This document shows, piece after piece, positions 17,280 to 27,800 of a stretch of DNA of 64,000 bases. The stretch covers positions 1 to 64,000 of the forward strand of contig NZ_LT607669.1 in the NCBI RefSeq assembly GCF_900095265.1. Direction: 5' to 3'. The position numbers and the translations under genes were made by a program. The notes below the pieces were generated by a model, which saw only the letters and a program-made list of their open reading frames with translations, made no database searches and had not been told where the DNA came from. Position 1 is the first letter of the stretch. Each line of letters starts with the position of its first letter. Source of the stretch: Janthinobacterium sp. UMAB-56. Its GTDB lineage: Bacteria; Pseudomonadota; Gammaproteobacteria; Burkholderiales; Burkholderiaceae_D.

Positions 17280-17609
17280 ATGAAAAACCTGCACAAAGTT
17301 GTATTGGCAACCTTGATTGGCCTGTCATCCGTGGCAACGACCTCCGTGGCGCTCGCACAGCAGCAGAGCGCCTCCGCGACGCAAGACGCGATGAGCGAAG
17401 GGGAAATCAAGAAAGTGGATAAGGACGCCGGCAAGCTGACCATCAAACATGGCGAGCTGAAGAACTTGGGCATGCCTGGGATGACTATGATGTTCAAGGT
17501 CAAAGAGCCGTCGATGCTTGACAAGGTCAAACAAGGCGACAAAGTACGTTTCGTGGTGGAAAAAGTTGGCGGTGCATTGACGGTCACTTCCATCGAAGCA
17601 GTAAAGTAA
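17280..17609 (+). CDS. CusF-like periplasmic copper-binding protein
   Basis: 109 aa with a signal peptide (about 1-26, ending VALAQQ). The CusF domain is seen: GEIKKVDKDAGKLTIKHGEL, then LGMPGMTMMFKV. The family His and two Met ligands are kept, but the Trp of E. coli CusF is Met here (MPGMTM for WPEMTM). It would carry Cu(I)/Ag(I) in the periplasm. It has a good AAAGGAAAC site and sits between the oxidase and copC. Confidence 0.88.
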   Translation: MKNLHKVVLATLIGLSSVATTSVALAQQQSASATQDAMSEGEIKKVDKDAGKLTIKHGELKNLGMPGMTMMFKVKEPSMLDKVKQGDKVRFVVEKVGGALTVTSIEAVK

Positions 17610-17630
17610 ATTTAACAAAGAGAGTTGAAC

Positions 17631-17999
17631 ATGAAGACACTGCGGAAAATGATTCTTGCCACATCCATTGTGGCGGCAACGCTGGCTACCCCATTTGCCT
17701 TGGCACATGCGAGCTTGAAGAGCTCCAATCCCGAGGCAGGTGCCTCCCTGGCAGTTGCACCAAAGGAGATTGCGCTGACCTTCAACGAGAAGGTGGAAGA
17801 AGCCTTTAGCTCAATCACTCTGAGCGATGACGAAGGCAAAGCCGTTGCTGCAGACAAGGCAAAGGTTGATGCAGCAAATCCGGCCATCTTACGCTTGGAA
17901 GTACCGACATTGAATGCTGGCGCCTATACCGTGAGCTGGGCAGTTGCAGGGCACGATGGACACCGTCGCAAAGGCGACTTTAAGTTCACGGTGAAATAA
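17631..17999 (+). CDS. copC: Periplasmic copper chaperone CopC
   Basis: 122 aa with a signal peptide cleaved before HASLKSSNPEAGA, so the mature protein begins with the copper-ligand His. A second ligand site, GHDGHRRKGDF, is near the end. This is the high-affinity Cu(II) site of the CopC family. A TTG at 17625 is less likely than the ATG at 17631. The stop codon touches the copD start, so the two are translationally coupled. Confidence 0.94.
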   Translation: MKTLRKMILATSIVAATLATPFALAHASLKSSNPEAGASLAVAPKEIALTFNEKVEEAFSSITLSDDEGKAVAADKAKVDAANPAILRLEVPTLNAGAYTVSWAVAGHDGHRRKGDFKFTVK

Positions 18000-18899
18000 A
18001 TGGATGCAGTCTCGCTGTTGCAAGTCAGTTCAGCTTTGCTGCTGAACCTCGGCTTTGCCTGGCTCGTCGGATCATGGTTTGCACGCTACTGGATGCGTTC
18101 TAGCGGTGTCGATCATGATCATTTCGAGCCAGCGCTGCGCAAACTTGACTTGATGGCAGCGGCAATCAGCATAGTTGGTAGTGCATCGGCACTATTGAGC
18201 GCGACGGCAGTTATGGGAGGTGTAGGCCTGCGCGAAGCGTGCCCGATGTTCTGGATGATGGTGTCTACAACCGACTACGGACATGCAGGCTGCGCCATTA
18301 TTGTGGCGATGCTTGTTCTCTTTTTTGTGCGATTAGCAGGCGGAGTCGGCCGCATCAGCGATATTGCAGTCGTTCTACTTTTGGCTGTTTTTTCTGTAAC
18401 ACGGGCGTCCATGGGGCATGCGGGAGAGGAAGGCTTCTGGACTATTCCGCTAGCGGTTGAAGCGATTCATTTTTTTGCCATCGGCCTATGGACTGGTGCG
18501 GTGATGGTTACCGGCTGGTTTGTTCTGCATGAGGCGCGGGTACGGAAATTTGATACGGGTAGCACCGATCAGTACCTCGAATTGATGTCTCAGGCAGCAA
18601 TGCTTGCAGTAGTTGCCATTGCCGCCACTGGTATTTACAGCGCCTGGCACCGTGTGGGGAGCTCAGAGCATCTTGTTCATACCACCTATGGCATAACCTT
18701 GTTGGTCAAAGTTGCATTGGTCCTCCTGGCTATCGCCTTGGGCGGCTACAACAAATTTCTTGGACTGCCTGCCGCCTCCCGCTCCTTGCGCGGCGTCACT
18801 CTGGTGAGAGTCGTTTTACAAGTGGAAACCTTGCTACTGCTCGGTGCACTGTTTGCGGCGGCAATTCTTACCACTCAACAACCACCTACCGCGATGTAA
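18000..18899 (+). CDS. copD: Inner-membrane copper protein CopD
   Basis: 299 aa with about eight membrane helices. Blocks such as SMGHAGEEGFWTIPLAVEAI, HFFAIGLWTGAV and ATGIYSAWHRVGS mark the CopD family. It acts with CopC, probably in copper uptake or delivery across the inner membrane. The ATG follows the copC stop directly. Conserved His residues in helices (HAGEEG, IHFFA) may bind copper. Confidence 0.93.
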   Translation: MDAVSLLQVSSALLLNLGFAWLVGSWFARYWMRSSGVDHDHFEPALRKLDLMAAAISIVGSASALLSATAVMGGVGLREACPMFWMMVSTTDYGHAGCAIIVAMLVLFFVRLAGGVGRISDIAVVLLLAVFSVTRASMGHAGEEGFWTIPLAVEAIHFFAIGLWTGAVMVTGWFVLHEARVRKFDTGSTDQYLELMSQAAMLAVVAIAATGIYSAWHRVGSSEHLVHTTYGITLLVKVALVLLAIALGGYNKFLGLPAASRSLRGVTLVRVVLQVETLLLLGALFAAAILTTQQPPTAM

Positions 18900-18931
18900 T
18901 GCCGCGACGGTTTTCTACAAGGGAGTACGAT

Positions 18932-19444
18932 ATGAAAAAGATGACCTTAAATGCAATTGCAGTAATGTTACTGGCCAGCTTGAGCACTTTCAGCAATGCT
19001 GCGGTACCGGATAGCAGCCCAGTAGCACATAGTGGCCACCAGCATGGCGCAAATGAGCAGAGCGCATCTCTTGTGGGCAAGGCGGGAGACCCGAAAAAAG
19101 TGACGCGTACCGTCACTGTCGATATGAACGACAGCATGCGCTTTAGCCCAGCGTCTATTGCCGTGAAACGGGGCGAGATCATTCGCTTTGTCGTCAACAA
19201 TTCCGGCAAGATCAAGCATGAAATGGTCATTGGTTCTGAGAGCGAGTTAAAAGAACATGCCCAACAAATGGCAAAGTTTCCGGAGATGGAGCATGCGGAA
19301 CCCAATCAAGTGACCGTGACGCCTGGAAAATCGGGAACCATCGTTTGGCAGTTCGACAAAGCCGGCAAAGTGGAGTTTGCTTGCTTACAACCCGGTCACT
19401 TTGAGGCCGGCATGAAGGGGCTGGTAGTAGTCTCCGCCAAGTAG
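18932..19444 (+). CDS. Periplasmic cupredoxin
   Basis: 170 aa with a signal peptide (about 1-23). The cupredoxin fold ends with the type 1 copper ligands: His in KIKHEMVIG, then Cys, His and Met in EFACLQPGHFEAGMKG. An N-terminal His-containing stretch (AHSGHQHGANEQ) may bind more metal. The ATG at 18932 with a GGGAG site is chosen over 18899, which would hide the signal peptide. It may pass electrons from or to the oxidase, or simply store copper. Confidence 0.9.
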   Translation: MKKMTLNAIAVMLLASLSTFSNAAVPDSSPVAHSGHQHGANEQSASLVGKAGDPKKVTRTVTVDMNDSMRFSPASIAVKRGEIIRFVVNNSGKIKHEMVIGSESELKEHAQQMAKFPEMEHAEPNQVTVTPGKSGTIVWQFDKAGKVEFACLQPGHFEAGMKGLVVVSAK

Positions 19445-19456
19445 ATGACTTCGTTC

Positions 19457-19479
19457 GGCGGGAATGTTCAATTCCCGCC
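19457..19479 (+). terminator. Strong hairpin between cupredoxin and copA
   Basis: A perfect 9-base stem, GGCGGGAAT and ATTCCCGCC, with a 5-base loop. No U-run follows, so it may be a transcript-stabilising or partial termination hairpin rather than a full terminator. Confidence 0.5.
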
Positions 19480-19543
19480 ATTGTCACCATAGCTGGTTCC
19501 ACCGTAGGCAAAGAAACAGGCGAATCTGCCCAAGGAGTGATTC

Positions 19544-21925
19544 ATGATTAGAACTGACGCCGAGCATCATGCGCACGAGCATCATCACGATACCCATAGC
19601 AAGACCGGGCCTGGCAATACGATGAAGACAGGGGAAGAAAAACCATTCATCGATCCTGTGTGCGGCATGCGCGTTGGCGCAAATCCCGAGCAAGAAATCA
19701 CCTACAAAAGTATGGTCTACCACTTCTGTAGCGGGAAATGCATGGCAAAGTTCAACGCAGCGCCAGATTCCTTCATCGATAGAGCGAATGCGGCGCCCAG
19801 CCCCGAGCACTCGCCACAGCAGGGAGCGGTCTACACCTGCCCCATGCACCCCGAGATACGCCAGCCTGCACCGGGAACTTGCCCCATTTGCGGCATGTCG
19901 CTCGAACCTGAAATGCCGACGCTAGATGAGGCGGAAAACCCGGAGCTAGTCGATTTTCGCCATCGTTTCTGGTGGACGCTGCCTCTGACTCTGGTGGTGT
20001 TCCTGTTGGCGATGTTTGGGCATGTGTTCCTTGAAATGGGGCTGCCAGGCCAGAACTGGATTGAATTCGCATTAAGTACCCCTGTCGTACTGTGGGCCGG
20101 CTGGCCATTTTTCACGCGCTGGGCGCAATCGCTGGCACGCATGCGCCCGAATATGTGGACCTTGATTGGTTTTGGCGTAATGGCTGCCTATGGCTATAGT
20201 GTCGTCGCCACCATCGCACCGGGCTTCTTCCCACCTACCTTTGCTGCACATGGCCGCATAGGCGTCTATTTTGAAGCCGCAGCAGTCATTGTTTCGCTCA
20301 CGCTTCTTGGACAGATACTTGAGCTGCGCGCACGCTCCCAAACTTCCGCCGCAATCAAATCCTTACTTGGCCTCGCTCCGAAAACGGCTCGGCGCATTCA
20401 GGACGATGGGGCCGAAGACGACATTCCTCTCACGCACGTCCACGTCGGCGACAAACTCCGTGTCAGACCCGGTGAGAAGGTGCCGGTTGATGGCGTAGTG
20501 CTTGATGGCGAGAGTTCGCTTGATGAATCAATGCTGACTGGCGAGCCCTTACCTGTGACAAAACGTCCCGGAGACACGTTGATTGGCGCAACGATCAATA
20601 CCAGCGGGAGCCTGATTATGCGTGCCGAGAAAATCGGCAGCGACACGATGTTGTCTCAAATCGTACAAATGGTCGCGCAGGCACAGCGCTCCCGCGCGCC
20701 TATGCAACGACTCGCCGATAGTGTTGCAGGCTATTTCGTGGTCGTTGTCGTGGCAATAGCGCTACTGACGTTCGTGTTATGGGGAATGTATGGCCCTGAA
20801 CCGAGCTGGGTCTTTGGTTTTGTTAACGCCGTTGCAGTACTGATCATTGCTTGCCCATGTGCATTGGGGTTAGCCACGCCGATGTCCATTATGGCCGCCA
20901 CAGGCCGCGCGGCCACCCAAGGTGTGCTCTTTCGGGATGCCGCAGCGATAGAAGACCTCAAGAAGGTCGACACACTGATTGTCGACAAGACGGGGACCCT
21001 CACTGAAGGTAAGCCTTCCTTTAACAGCGTGGTCGCAGCGCCCGGTTTCAAGGACGAAGACGTCCTGCAAATGGCGGCGAGCATAGACCAGGGCAGCGAA
21101 CATCCGTTAGCGCACGCGATCGTCTACGAAGCGAACAGGCGAGCACTGGTGCTAACCAAACCTGACAGTTTTGAGTCTGCCAGCGGTATTGGCGTGCGCG
21201 GCACGCTTGGCGGGGTGCACATCGCACTGGGCAACACCGCGCTGATGGATGCTGACAAAGTCGATTGGAGGCCGCTTGCTGAGGTCGCTGAACGCCTGCG
21301 GACAGAAGGTGCTAGCGTCATGTATCTATCCTCTGACGGCGTTTTGGCTGGACTGATTGCGGTGTCGGATCCCATCAAGGCAACGACGCATGAGGCCATA
21401 GAAGGCTTGCGCGCTGAAGGGCTGACCGTAATCATGGCCACTGGCGATGGCGTCACCACTGCGAAGTCCGTAGCCGAAAGGCTGGGCATCACGGAGTTCT
21501 ACGGCGAGGTGAAACCACAGGACAAGTTGGCCTTGGTAGAAAAACTGCAAAAGCAAGGCAAGGTGGTCGCAATGGCCGGCGATGGAATCAATGATGCCCC
21601 CGCACTGGCGAAGGCCAATGTTGGTATTGCCATGGGTACAGGAACAGACGTGGCTATCAATAGCGCTCACGTCGCTTTAGTAAAAGGAGATCTGCGTGGG
21701 ATTGCCCTTGCCCGTCGAATCTCGGTCGATACTGTTCGAAATATGTGGCAGAACCTGGGCTTCGCGTTTGTCTACAATGCCTTGGGCATTCCCCTGGCTG
21801 CCGGTGTGCTGTATCCATTTACTGGCCAACTGCTATCGCCGATGATCGCCGCGTTAGCGATGAGCCTGAGTTCCGTGTCTGTCATTACCAATGCACTCCG
21901 GTTGCGCGGTACCGGTCGGCCTTAA
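19544..21925 (+). CDS. copA: Cu(I)-exporting P1B ATPase with YHS and metal-binding N-terminus
   Basis: 793 aa. A His-rich start ([11 protein letters not shown]) is followed by a YHS domain ([24 protein letters not shown]), then a heavy-metal-binding domain ([22 protein letters not shown]), and the ATPase core. The transport motif is C437-P-C439 ([13 protein letters not shown]), specific for Cu(I)/Ag(I). Phosphorylated D481 is in DKTGTLTEG, and the hinge is [15 protein letters not shown]. There is no ordinary CxxC HMA domain. It pumps copper into the periplasm, feeding the oxidase and cus pump. An AAGGAGTG site fixes the start. Confidence 0.95.
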   Translation: MIRTDAEHHAHEHHHDTHSKTGPGNTMKTGEEKPFIDPVCGMRVGANPEQEITYKSMVYHFCSGKCMAKFNAAPDSFIDRANAAPSPEHSPQQGAVYTCPMHPEIRQPAPGTCPICGMSLEPEMPTLDEAENPELVDFRHRFWWTLPLTLVVFLLAMFGHVFLEMGLPGQNWIEFALSTPVVLWAGWPFFTRWAQSLARMRPNMWTLIGFGVMAAYGYSVVATIAPGFFPPTFAAHGRIGVYFEAAAVIVSLTLLGQILELRARSQTSAAIKSLLGLAPKTARRIQDDGAEDDIPLTHVHVGDKLRVRPGEKVPVDGVVLDGESSLDESMLTGEPLPVTKRPGDTLIGATINTSGSLIMRAEKIGSDTMLSQIVQMVAQAQRSRAPMQRLADSVAGYFVVVVVAIALLTFVLWGMYGPEPSWVFGFVNAVAVLIIACPCALGLATPMSIMAATGRAATQGVLFRDAAAIEDLKKVDTLIVDKTGTLTEGKPSFNSVVAAPGFKDEDVLQMAASIDQGSEHPLAHAIVYEANRRALVLTKPDSFESASGIGVRGTLGGVHIALGNTALMDADKVDWRPLAEVAERLRTEGASVMYLSSDGVLAGLIAVSDPIKATTHEAIEGLRAEGLTVIMATGDGVTTAKSVAERLGITEFYGEVKPQDKLALVEKLQKQGKVVAMAGDGINDAPALAKANVGIAMGTGTDVAINSAHVALVKGDLRGIALARRISVDTVRNMWQNLGFAFVYNALGIPLAAGVLYPFTGQLLSPMIAALAMSLSSVSVITNALRLRGTGRP

Positions 21926-21967
21926 CCGCTGACTGTGGCACCGAGCGACATTCTTGTGGAAGCAAAC

Positions 21968-23359
21968 ATGAATATACCTGCGATAGTGAAAGCTGCATCG
22001 AATAATGGCTGCTTGCTTAGCAACGAAGAATTGAATTTTCTTCCGGCTGCACGCCTCAATAGAGACTGTTTCTGCACCAGTTTGGATAGCTCCGCATTGA
22101 AAATAGCGCTTTCTAGCGAACCGGGCATGGACGGATTGCACGAGTTGATCGAGGAGCGGTGTCCCTATCTATTTTCTGCGCGGCCTATTTTTGTCTCGTA
22201 TCGCCAAAGCAAACGTATTGCGGACGTTATTGCAGCGATTGAATCCGTAATATCGCTGCCATCGTATCGTGCGCGCGTTCTGACTGATGCTCCTGACATT
22301 GCCAAGCATAATCCTGATGATGCAAAAGGAGTATTTTTTGGCTATGACTTCCACATCCACGACGATACCTTGGCGCTCATCGAAATCAACACAAATGCCG
22401 GTGGAGCGATGCTCAACGCCGCGATGGCAAAAGCCCATAGATCGTGCTGTCTCAGCGATAGTGAATTGACACGAGCCATTGATAGCGGTGCGACCCTTGA
22501 AGATACCATCTTCAACATGTTTGAGTCGGAATGGGCGCTCTCTCAACGTTCACAGCCACTTCGGACAGTCGCGATAGTTGACGATCATCCAGAGCAGCAG
22601 TATCTCTATCCCGAGTTTGTTCTTTTTCGACGCTTGTTCGAACGCCACGGCATAGAGGCCGTTATTGCCTCACCATCGGACCTTACCTATCGTGATGGCG
22701 TTTTACGTCATGGGGATCTTGCTATCGACTTGGTCTATAACCGGCTGACCGATTTCATGCTTGAGTCGCCCCAGTGTCTCCCATTGCGTTCGGCGTATCT
22801 AGAAAGCGCAATCGTGCTAACGCCGCACCCCCAAGCGCATACCCTCTATGCAAATAAGGCAAATCTGGTTCTGCTATCGGATAAGAAAGAGCTCGTAGCG
22901 CTTGGCGTAGCCCCCGCCGTGCAAGATATTCTGCTCAAGAGCATACCGCGAACGCAGATTGTGACGGCCTCCGATGCGGACCGCTTGTGGACGGAGCGCC
23001 GAAAGTTGTTTTTTAAACCTGTTGCAGGTTACGGGGGGCGAGCCACGTACCGTGGTGAAAAGATCACCAAACGGGTATGGCAGGACATTCTGGCTGGTGA
23101 CTACGTCGCTCAGGCCCTCGTCATACCCGGTGAGCGCTCGATCGGTTCCACCGATAATCCTAGCTCGCTGAAATTCGACCTTCGAGTCTATGTTTATGAC
23201 GGAAAGGTGCAGTGGACCGCGGCCAGGATGTATCAGGGGCAAACCACCAACTTTCGCACCCCTGGAGGTGGTTTTGCACCTGTTTATAGTTTGGACGACG
23301 AGCGCACTGCGAATGAAATCAGCTCTATCGCGACTAGAGCTAGTTCCCATCACGATTGA
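21968..23359 (+). CDS. ATP-grasp-like protein in the copper operon, function unknown
   Basis: 463 aa, no signal or membrane segment. The C-terminal third resembles ATP-grasp enzymes: KLFFKPVAGYGGRATYRG (ATP loop), YVAQALVIPGE, and FDLRVYVYDGKVQW with RMYQGQTTNFRTPGGGF. The middle has the pattern FHIHDDTLALIEINTNAGG, also an ATP-grasp-like metal-binding block. Such enzymes join an acid to an amine using ATP. The substrate is unknown. It is 42 bases after copA on the same strand, so it may be co-transcribed. An earlier in-frame start at 21935 is less likely than the ATG 21968. Confidence 0.6.
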   Translation: MNIPAIVKAASNNGCLLSNEELNFLPAARLNRDCFCTSLDSSALKIALSSEPGMDGLHELIEERCPYLFSARPIFVSYRQSKRIADVIAAIESVISLPSYRARVLTDAPDIAKHNPDDAKGVFFGYDFHIHDDTLALIEINTNAGGAMLNAAMAKAHRSCCLSDSELTRAIDSGATLEDTIFNMFESEWALSQRSQPLRTVAIVDDHPEQQYLYPEFVLFRRLFERHGIEAVIASPSDLTYRDGVLRHGDLAIDLVYNRLTDFMLESPQCLPLRSAYLESAIVLTPHPQAHTLYANKANLVLLSDKKELVALGVAPAVQDILLKSIPRTQIVTASDADRLWTERRKLFFKPVAGYGGRATYRGEKITKRVWQDILAGDYVAQALVIPGERSIGSTDNPSSLKFDLRVYVYDGKVQWTAARMYQGQTTNFRTPGGGFAPVYSLDDERTANEISSIATRASSHHD

Positions 23360-23456
23360 GACGTGTTTGATCCTTAAAGCGAACAGGTTAGTTAGTTACT
23401 CTATCCGACCAGCTCTCTGAAACGTCAGAAATCGAATGTCAATGAGGGAGGAATCC

Positions 23457-23996
23457 ATGAATAAAATTGAATCGATCCAGGCATCTATCGGGCTCACAGT
23501 TAAGGGTAGCACCAGCGCGGAAGGCAAGACGGCAGGGCAAATGTTTTCTGCCACATTAGCTAATGCACTAGGATCGACGCCAATAGTGGCAATGGCCTTG
23601 CCTCCAGTGGCAACTATTCAACACACACAGTTTGACCTTCCATTGAATTTGACCGCTGCTAAGATTTGGCAGCAGGTGAGTATCAATGAACGTGCGCTCG
23701 GACTGCGGGCGTACCGTCAAGAACTTCTCGCATCCAATATCGCGAATGCCGATACGCCTGGATATGTGGCGGTAGATATTGACATTGAGAAGGCCTTAAA
23801 AACAGGAAAGTCAAAAGATGACGTTTCCCTGCAATTTCGTATTCCAGCCCAAGGTAGCATTGATGGAAACACCGTTGATATGGATGTTGAACGGGCCCAA
23901 TTTGCTCACAATTCCCTCATGTATGAATACAGCGTTGATCGTGTCAAGGGACGCTTCAAGGAACTAGATGACCTTTTGAAAAATACACCATATTAG
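23457..23996 (+). CDS. FlgB-like flagellar rod protein, orphan
   Basis: 179 aa. Residues 70-179 match FlgB: RAYRQELLASNIANADTPGY at the N-terminal rod motif and VDMDVERAQFAHNSLMYEYS at the end. It carries an additional N-terminal stretch of about 65 residues unlike FlgB, so it is longer than the usual 135 aa. No other flagellar gene is in the window. A strong GGGAGGAA site precedes ATG 23457. Its place after the ATP-grasp-like gene in a copper operon is unexplained. Confidence 0.8.
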   Translation: MNKIESIQASIGLTVKGSTSAEGKTAGQMFSATLANALGSTPIVAMALPPVATIQHTQFDLPLNLTAAKIWQQVSINERALGLRAYRQELLASNIANADTPGYVAVDIDIEKALKTGKSKDDVSLQFRIPAQGSIDGNTVDMDVERAQFAHNSLMYEYSVDRVKGRFKELDDLLKNTPY

Positions 23997-24098
23997 TAAT
24001 CTCTTCTTGGAAATACTGACAGTAGCGACTTAATGCAACTACCGCAGGCAACGGAAAGATTAAGTCATGGCGTGATCGGGTAAGCACCTGAATGGATA

Positions 24099-24136
24099 CG
24101 ATCGCTGCTGGCCGCATATGCCACCAGCAGCGATCG
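24099..24136. terminator. Bidirectional terminator-like hairpin between convergent genes
   Basis: A perfect 13-base stem, CGATCGCTGCTGG and CCAGCAGCGATCG, with a 12-base loop. It lies between the FlgB-like gene and the minus-strand cus cluster, where transcripts from both sides should end. Confidence 0.6.
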
Positions 24137-24157
24137 CATCCAGCACTCAAAACCGCG

Positions 24158-24418
24158 TTACTTTTTCTTCATCATTTCCTGACAGTCCTTCATCATTTGA
24201 TCCATTTTTTCATACATTTTCGGATCCATTTGATGATCCTTTTTTGGCTCCATCTGATGTTCCATTCCAGCTTGCGGGGCTTTATTGGCCGCTCGCATCA
24301 TTTGCGCCTGCTTGGCCTTGCGCCCTTGCTCAATCAGTTGCCAGTCCGGGCCAGCGAAGGCGGGAAATGCAGTGCTAAGAGTGCTGATACAGAGCAGCGT
24401 AAGTAGTAATTTTTTCAT
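24158..24418 (-). CDS. Small Met/His/Lys-rich periplasmic protein
   Basis: 86 aa with a signal peptide (about 1-22, ending AFPAFAGP). The mature part has repeated Met with His, Asp and Glu (MEHQMEPKKDHQMDPKMYEK, then MDQMMKDCQEMMKKK). This composition suits binding of Cu(I)/Ag(I). It is the last gene of the minus-strand cus cluster, 58 bases after the previous one. I know no named family; role inferred. Confidence 0.75.
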   Translation of the reverse strand: MKKLLLTLLCISTLSTAFPAFAGPDWQLIEQGRKAKQAQMMRAANKAPQAGMEHQMEPKKDHQMDPKMYEKMDQMMKDCQEMMKKK

Positions 24419-24476
24419 GATAGACTCCTCGATAAACTAATTTGATGTATGCATCGTCATCCCCATGGTCAAGTGG

Positions 24477-24836
24477 CTAATTCAACCATCGACAATACAA
24501 AAGCCGCAGCGCAACTGCGGGAACGTCTGACATATCAGAAAAAAAATCACTTCTATCCGTTTGCGAAACAAAACGCATCGTAGCAGTGGTAGCACCGAGA
24601 TCCGGATAGTCGCCGCCTGCGTTATGGTCGGCAAAAGGTGGTCCCATATAGCAGAAGGCGCATGTCTGGCAGCTTGGCATGGCCATCGGCTGCGCAATCG
24701 CCGCAGATGCAGGCATGTCGTTTTGCAGTGGAAACGCCGGTATATGGCTGCACCAGATAAAACCGAACAACACCACCGCACACCTCACGAAATACACGAG
24801 GTGCTTAGCCGAGCGGTAGGTGCCGAACGGTCTCAT
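24477..24836 (-). CDS. Hypothetical membrane-anchored protein downstream of cusA
   Basis: 119 aa. One hydrophobic segment near the N-terminus (YFVRCAVVLFGFIWCSHI) could be an anchor or signal. The middle has a Cys/Met cluster, MAMPSCQTCAFCYMGPP, that may bind metal. The start is 5 bases after the cusA stop, so it belongs to the cus transcript. No family recognised; it resembles the small DUF2946-type proteins that accompany copper pumps only in size and position. Confidence 0.6.
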   Translation of the reverse strand: MRPFGTYRSAKHLVYFVRCAVVLFGFIWCSHIPAFPLQNDMPASAAIAQPMAMPSCQTCAFCYMGPPFADHNAGGDYPDLGATTATMRFVSQTDRSDFFSDMSDVPAVALRLLYCRWLN

Positions 24837-24841
24837 GACGG

Positions 24842-27800
24842 CTAATTCTCCTCTGCTGCTGCCGAGCCGGCGGCACGGATCTGACGCCGACGAAGCAGCA
24901 GATAAACCGCAGGGACCACAAACATGGACAACAACGGCGCGGTAATCATGCCGCCAACCATCGGCGCGGCGATGCGCTGCATGACCTCCGACCCGGTGCC
25001 GGTGCCCAGCATAATCGGCACCAGGCCGGCGATAATGACCGCCACCGTCATTGCCTTGGGCCTCACGCGCAAGACCGCCCCTTCACGAATTGCATCGAGC
25101 AGATCGGTTTCACTAGCGTTACCATTCGCCAGACGTTCATCCCAGGCATGCTTTAAATAAAGCAGCATGATTACGCCGAATTCGGCCGAGACGCCAGCCA
25201 ACGCGATGAAGCCGACGCCGCCGGCGACTGACAGGTGATAGTCGAGCAACCACAGTAGCCAAATGCCGCCGGCCAGCGCAAACGGCAGCGTTGCCATGAT
25301 CAAGGCCGCTTCATCGAAGCGCTTGAAGGTCAAATAAAGCAGCACGAAGATAATAAGCAAGGTCGCTGGCACGACGATTTTGAGTTTTTCAGTGGCACGC
25401 TCTAGATATTCGAACTGCCCCGACCATGCAATGGAGTAACCCGCCGGCAATTTGACTTCCCTGGCGACGACTTGCTTCATGTCATACACAGTCGAACTCA
25501 AGTCGCGATCGCGAATATCGACATACACCCAGCCTGACAGCCGGGCATTTTCACTCTTGAGCATCGGTGGGCCGTCGTCGATGCGGATCGCGGCGACATC
25601 ACCCAGCCGGATTTGCGCCCCCCGCTCTGTCAGCACCGGTAGCTGGCGCAGTTTCTCAATTGAGTCGCGCACCTCGCGTGGATAGCGCACATTAATCGGG
25701 AAACGCTGCAATCCTTCAACAGTTTCACCGATATTGTCGCCGCCGATCGCCGCCGACACCACGCTTTGCACGTCTGCTATATTCAAGCCATAGCGGGCGG
25801 CCGCGTCGCGATCGATGTTGACGTCGATGTACCGTCCGCCGTTCAGGCGCTCGGCCAGCGCTGAGGAGACACCCGGCACCTTCTTGACTGCGCGTTCTAT
25901 CTCACCAGTGATGCGGTCAATTTCCTGCAAGCTAACGCCTGCGACCTTGACGCCGACCGGGCTTTTTATGCCGGTGGCCAGCATGTCAATCCGGTTGCGG
26001 ATCGGCGGCACCCAGATGTTGGACAGCCCAGGCACCTTGACGGTGCGGTCCAGTTCCTGTATCAATTTTTCCGGCGTCATGCCAGGGCGCCACTGATCGC
26101 GCGGCTTGAACTGGATCATGGTTTCGAACATTTCCAGCGGCGCCGGATCAGTGGCGCTCTCGGCTCGACCGGCCTTGCCGAAGACGCTTTGTACCTCTGG
26201 TACCGTTTTAATCAGCCGGTCAGTCTGCTGCAACAACTGCGCGACCTTGCCGGCCGACAGACCGGGCAACGCCGACGGCATGTACAGCACATCGCCTTCA
26301 TCCAATGGCGGCATGAATTCGCCGCCGAGCCGGGTCATGGGCCAGATCGTGATGGCTGCTACCAGTGCTGCCGCCAGCAAAGTCAGCTTTGGAAAACGCA
26401 GTACGACATCGAGCAAGGGGCGGTATAGCGCGACCAGGAAACGATTGAGGGGATTCTTTTGCTCATCGGGAATCCGGCCGCGGATCAGATAGCCCATTAA
26501 AATGGGAATCAGCGTCACCGCCAGTCCAGCCGCCGCCGCCATCGCATACGTCTTGGTAAAGGCCAGCGGCGAAAACAGACGGCCCTCTTGCGCTTCCAGA
26601 GTGAACACGGGAATAAACGAGAGAACGATGATCAAAAGCGAAAAGAACAGTGCTGGTCCAACCTCAACAGCAGCGTCGCCAATGACGCGCCAATGCTCAT
26701 GACCCTTTAGCTGTTTACCTGGATGGGCATGATTCCAGGCTTCAATATGCTTATGGGCATTCTCGATCATCACCACGGCGGCATCGACCATCGCGCCTAC
26801 AGCAATGGCGATACCGCCCAGCGACATGATATTGGCGTTGACTCCCTGGTAGTACATGACGATAAAGGCGATCAGGATGCCGATCGGCAGCGTGATGATG
26901 GCCACCAGCGCCGAGCGCAAGTGAAACAGGAACAGCGCACAGACCACAGCGACGACAATGAATTCCTCGATCAGCTTTTCTTTCAGGTTGGTCACAGCGC
27001 GCTTGATCAGGTTCGATCGGTCGTAGGTGGGGATGATCTCGACGCCGGGCGGAAGGCTCGCTTTTAGCTTTTCCAGCTTGACCTTGACGGCATCGATGGT
27101 TTCCAGCGCATTTTTCCCGGAACGCATGATGATCACGCCGCCAGCAACTTCGCCCTCACCATTCAAATCGGCAATCCCGCGCCGCATCTCTGGCCCGATC
27201 TGGATGCGCGCGACATCGCCCAGCCGGACCGATACGCCAGCGTCAGTCGTCATCAACGGAATCTTGCGGAAGTCGTCAAGCGACTTCAGATAACCAGAGG
27301 CCCGTACCATGTATTCGGCCTCGCCCAATTCCAGCACGGAACCGCCCGTTTCCTGGTTGGCTTTCTGCACGGCATCGATAATTTTGCCATGTGGGATGTT
27401 AAAGGCGCGCATCTTGTCTGGATCGAGCACGATCTGGTACTGACGCACCATGCCGCCAATGCTGGCCACTTCCGAGACGTTGGGCACCGCTTTCAACTCA
27501 TACTTGAGAAACCAGTCCTGCAAGGCGCGCAATTGCGACAAATCGGTCTTGCCGCTACGGTCGACCAGCGCATATTCATAGACCCAGCCGACGCCGGTCG
27601 CATCTGGTCCGAGCGCGGTTTTTGCCTGCGGTGGCAGGCGTGACTGCACCTGGTTCAGATATTCCAACACCCGTGAACGCGCCCAGTACGGATCGGTACC
27701 GTCTTCAAACAGAATGTAGACGAAGGAGTCACCGAAAAACGAGTATCCGCGCACCGTCTTGGCACCCGGCACCGACAGCATGGTGGTGGTCAGTGGATAC

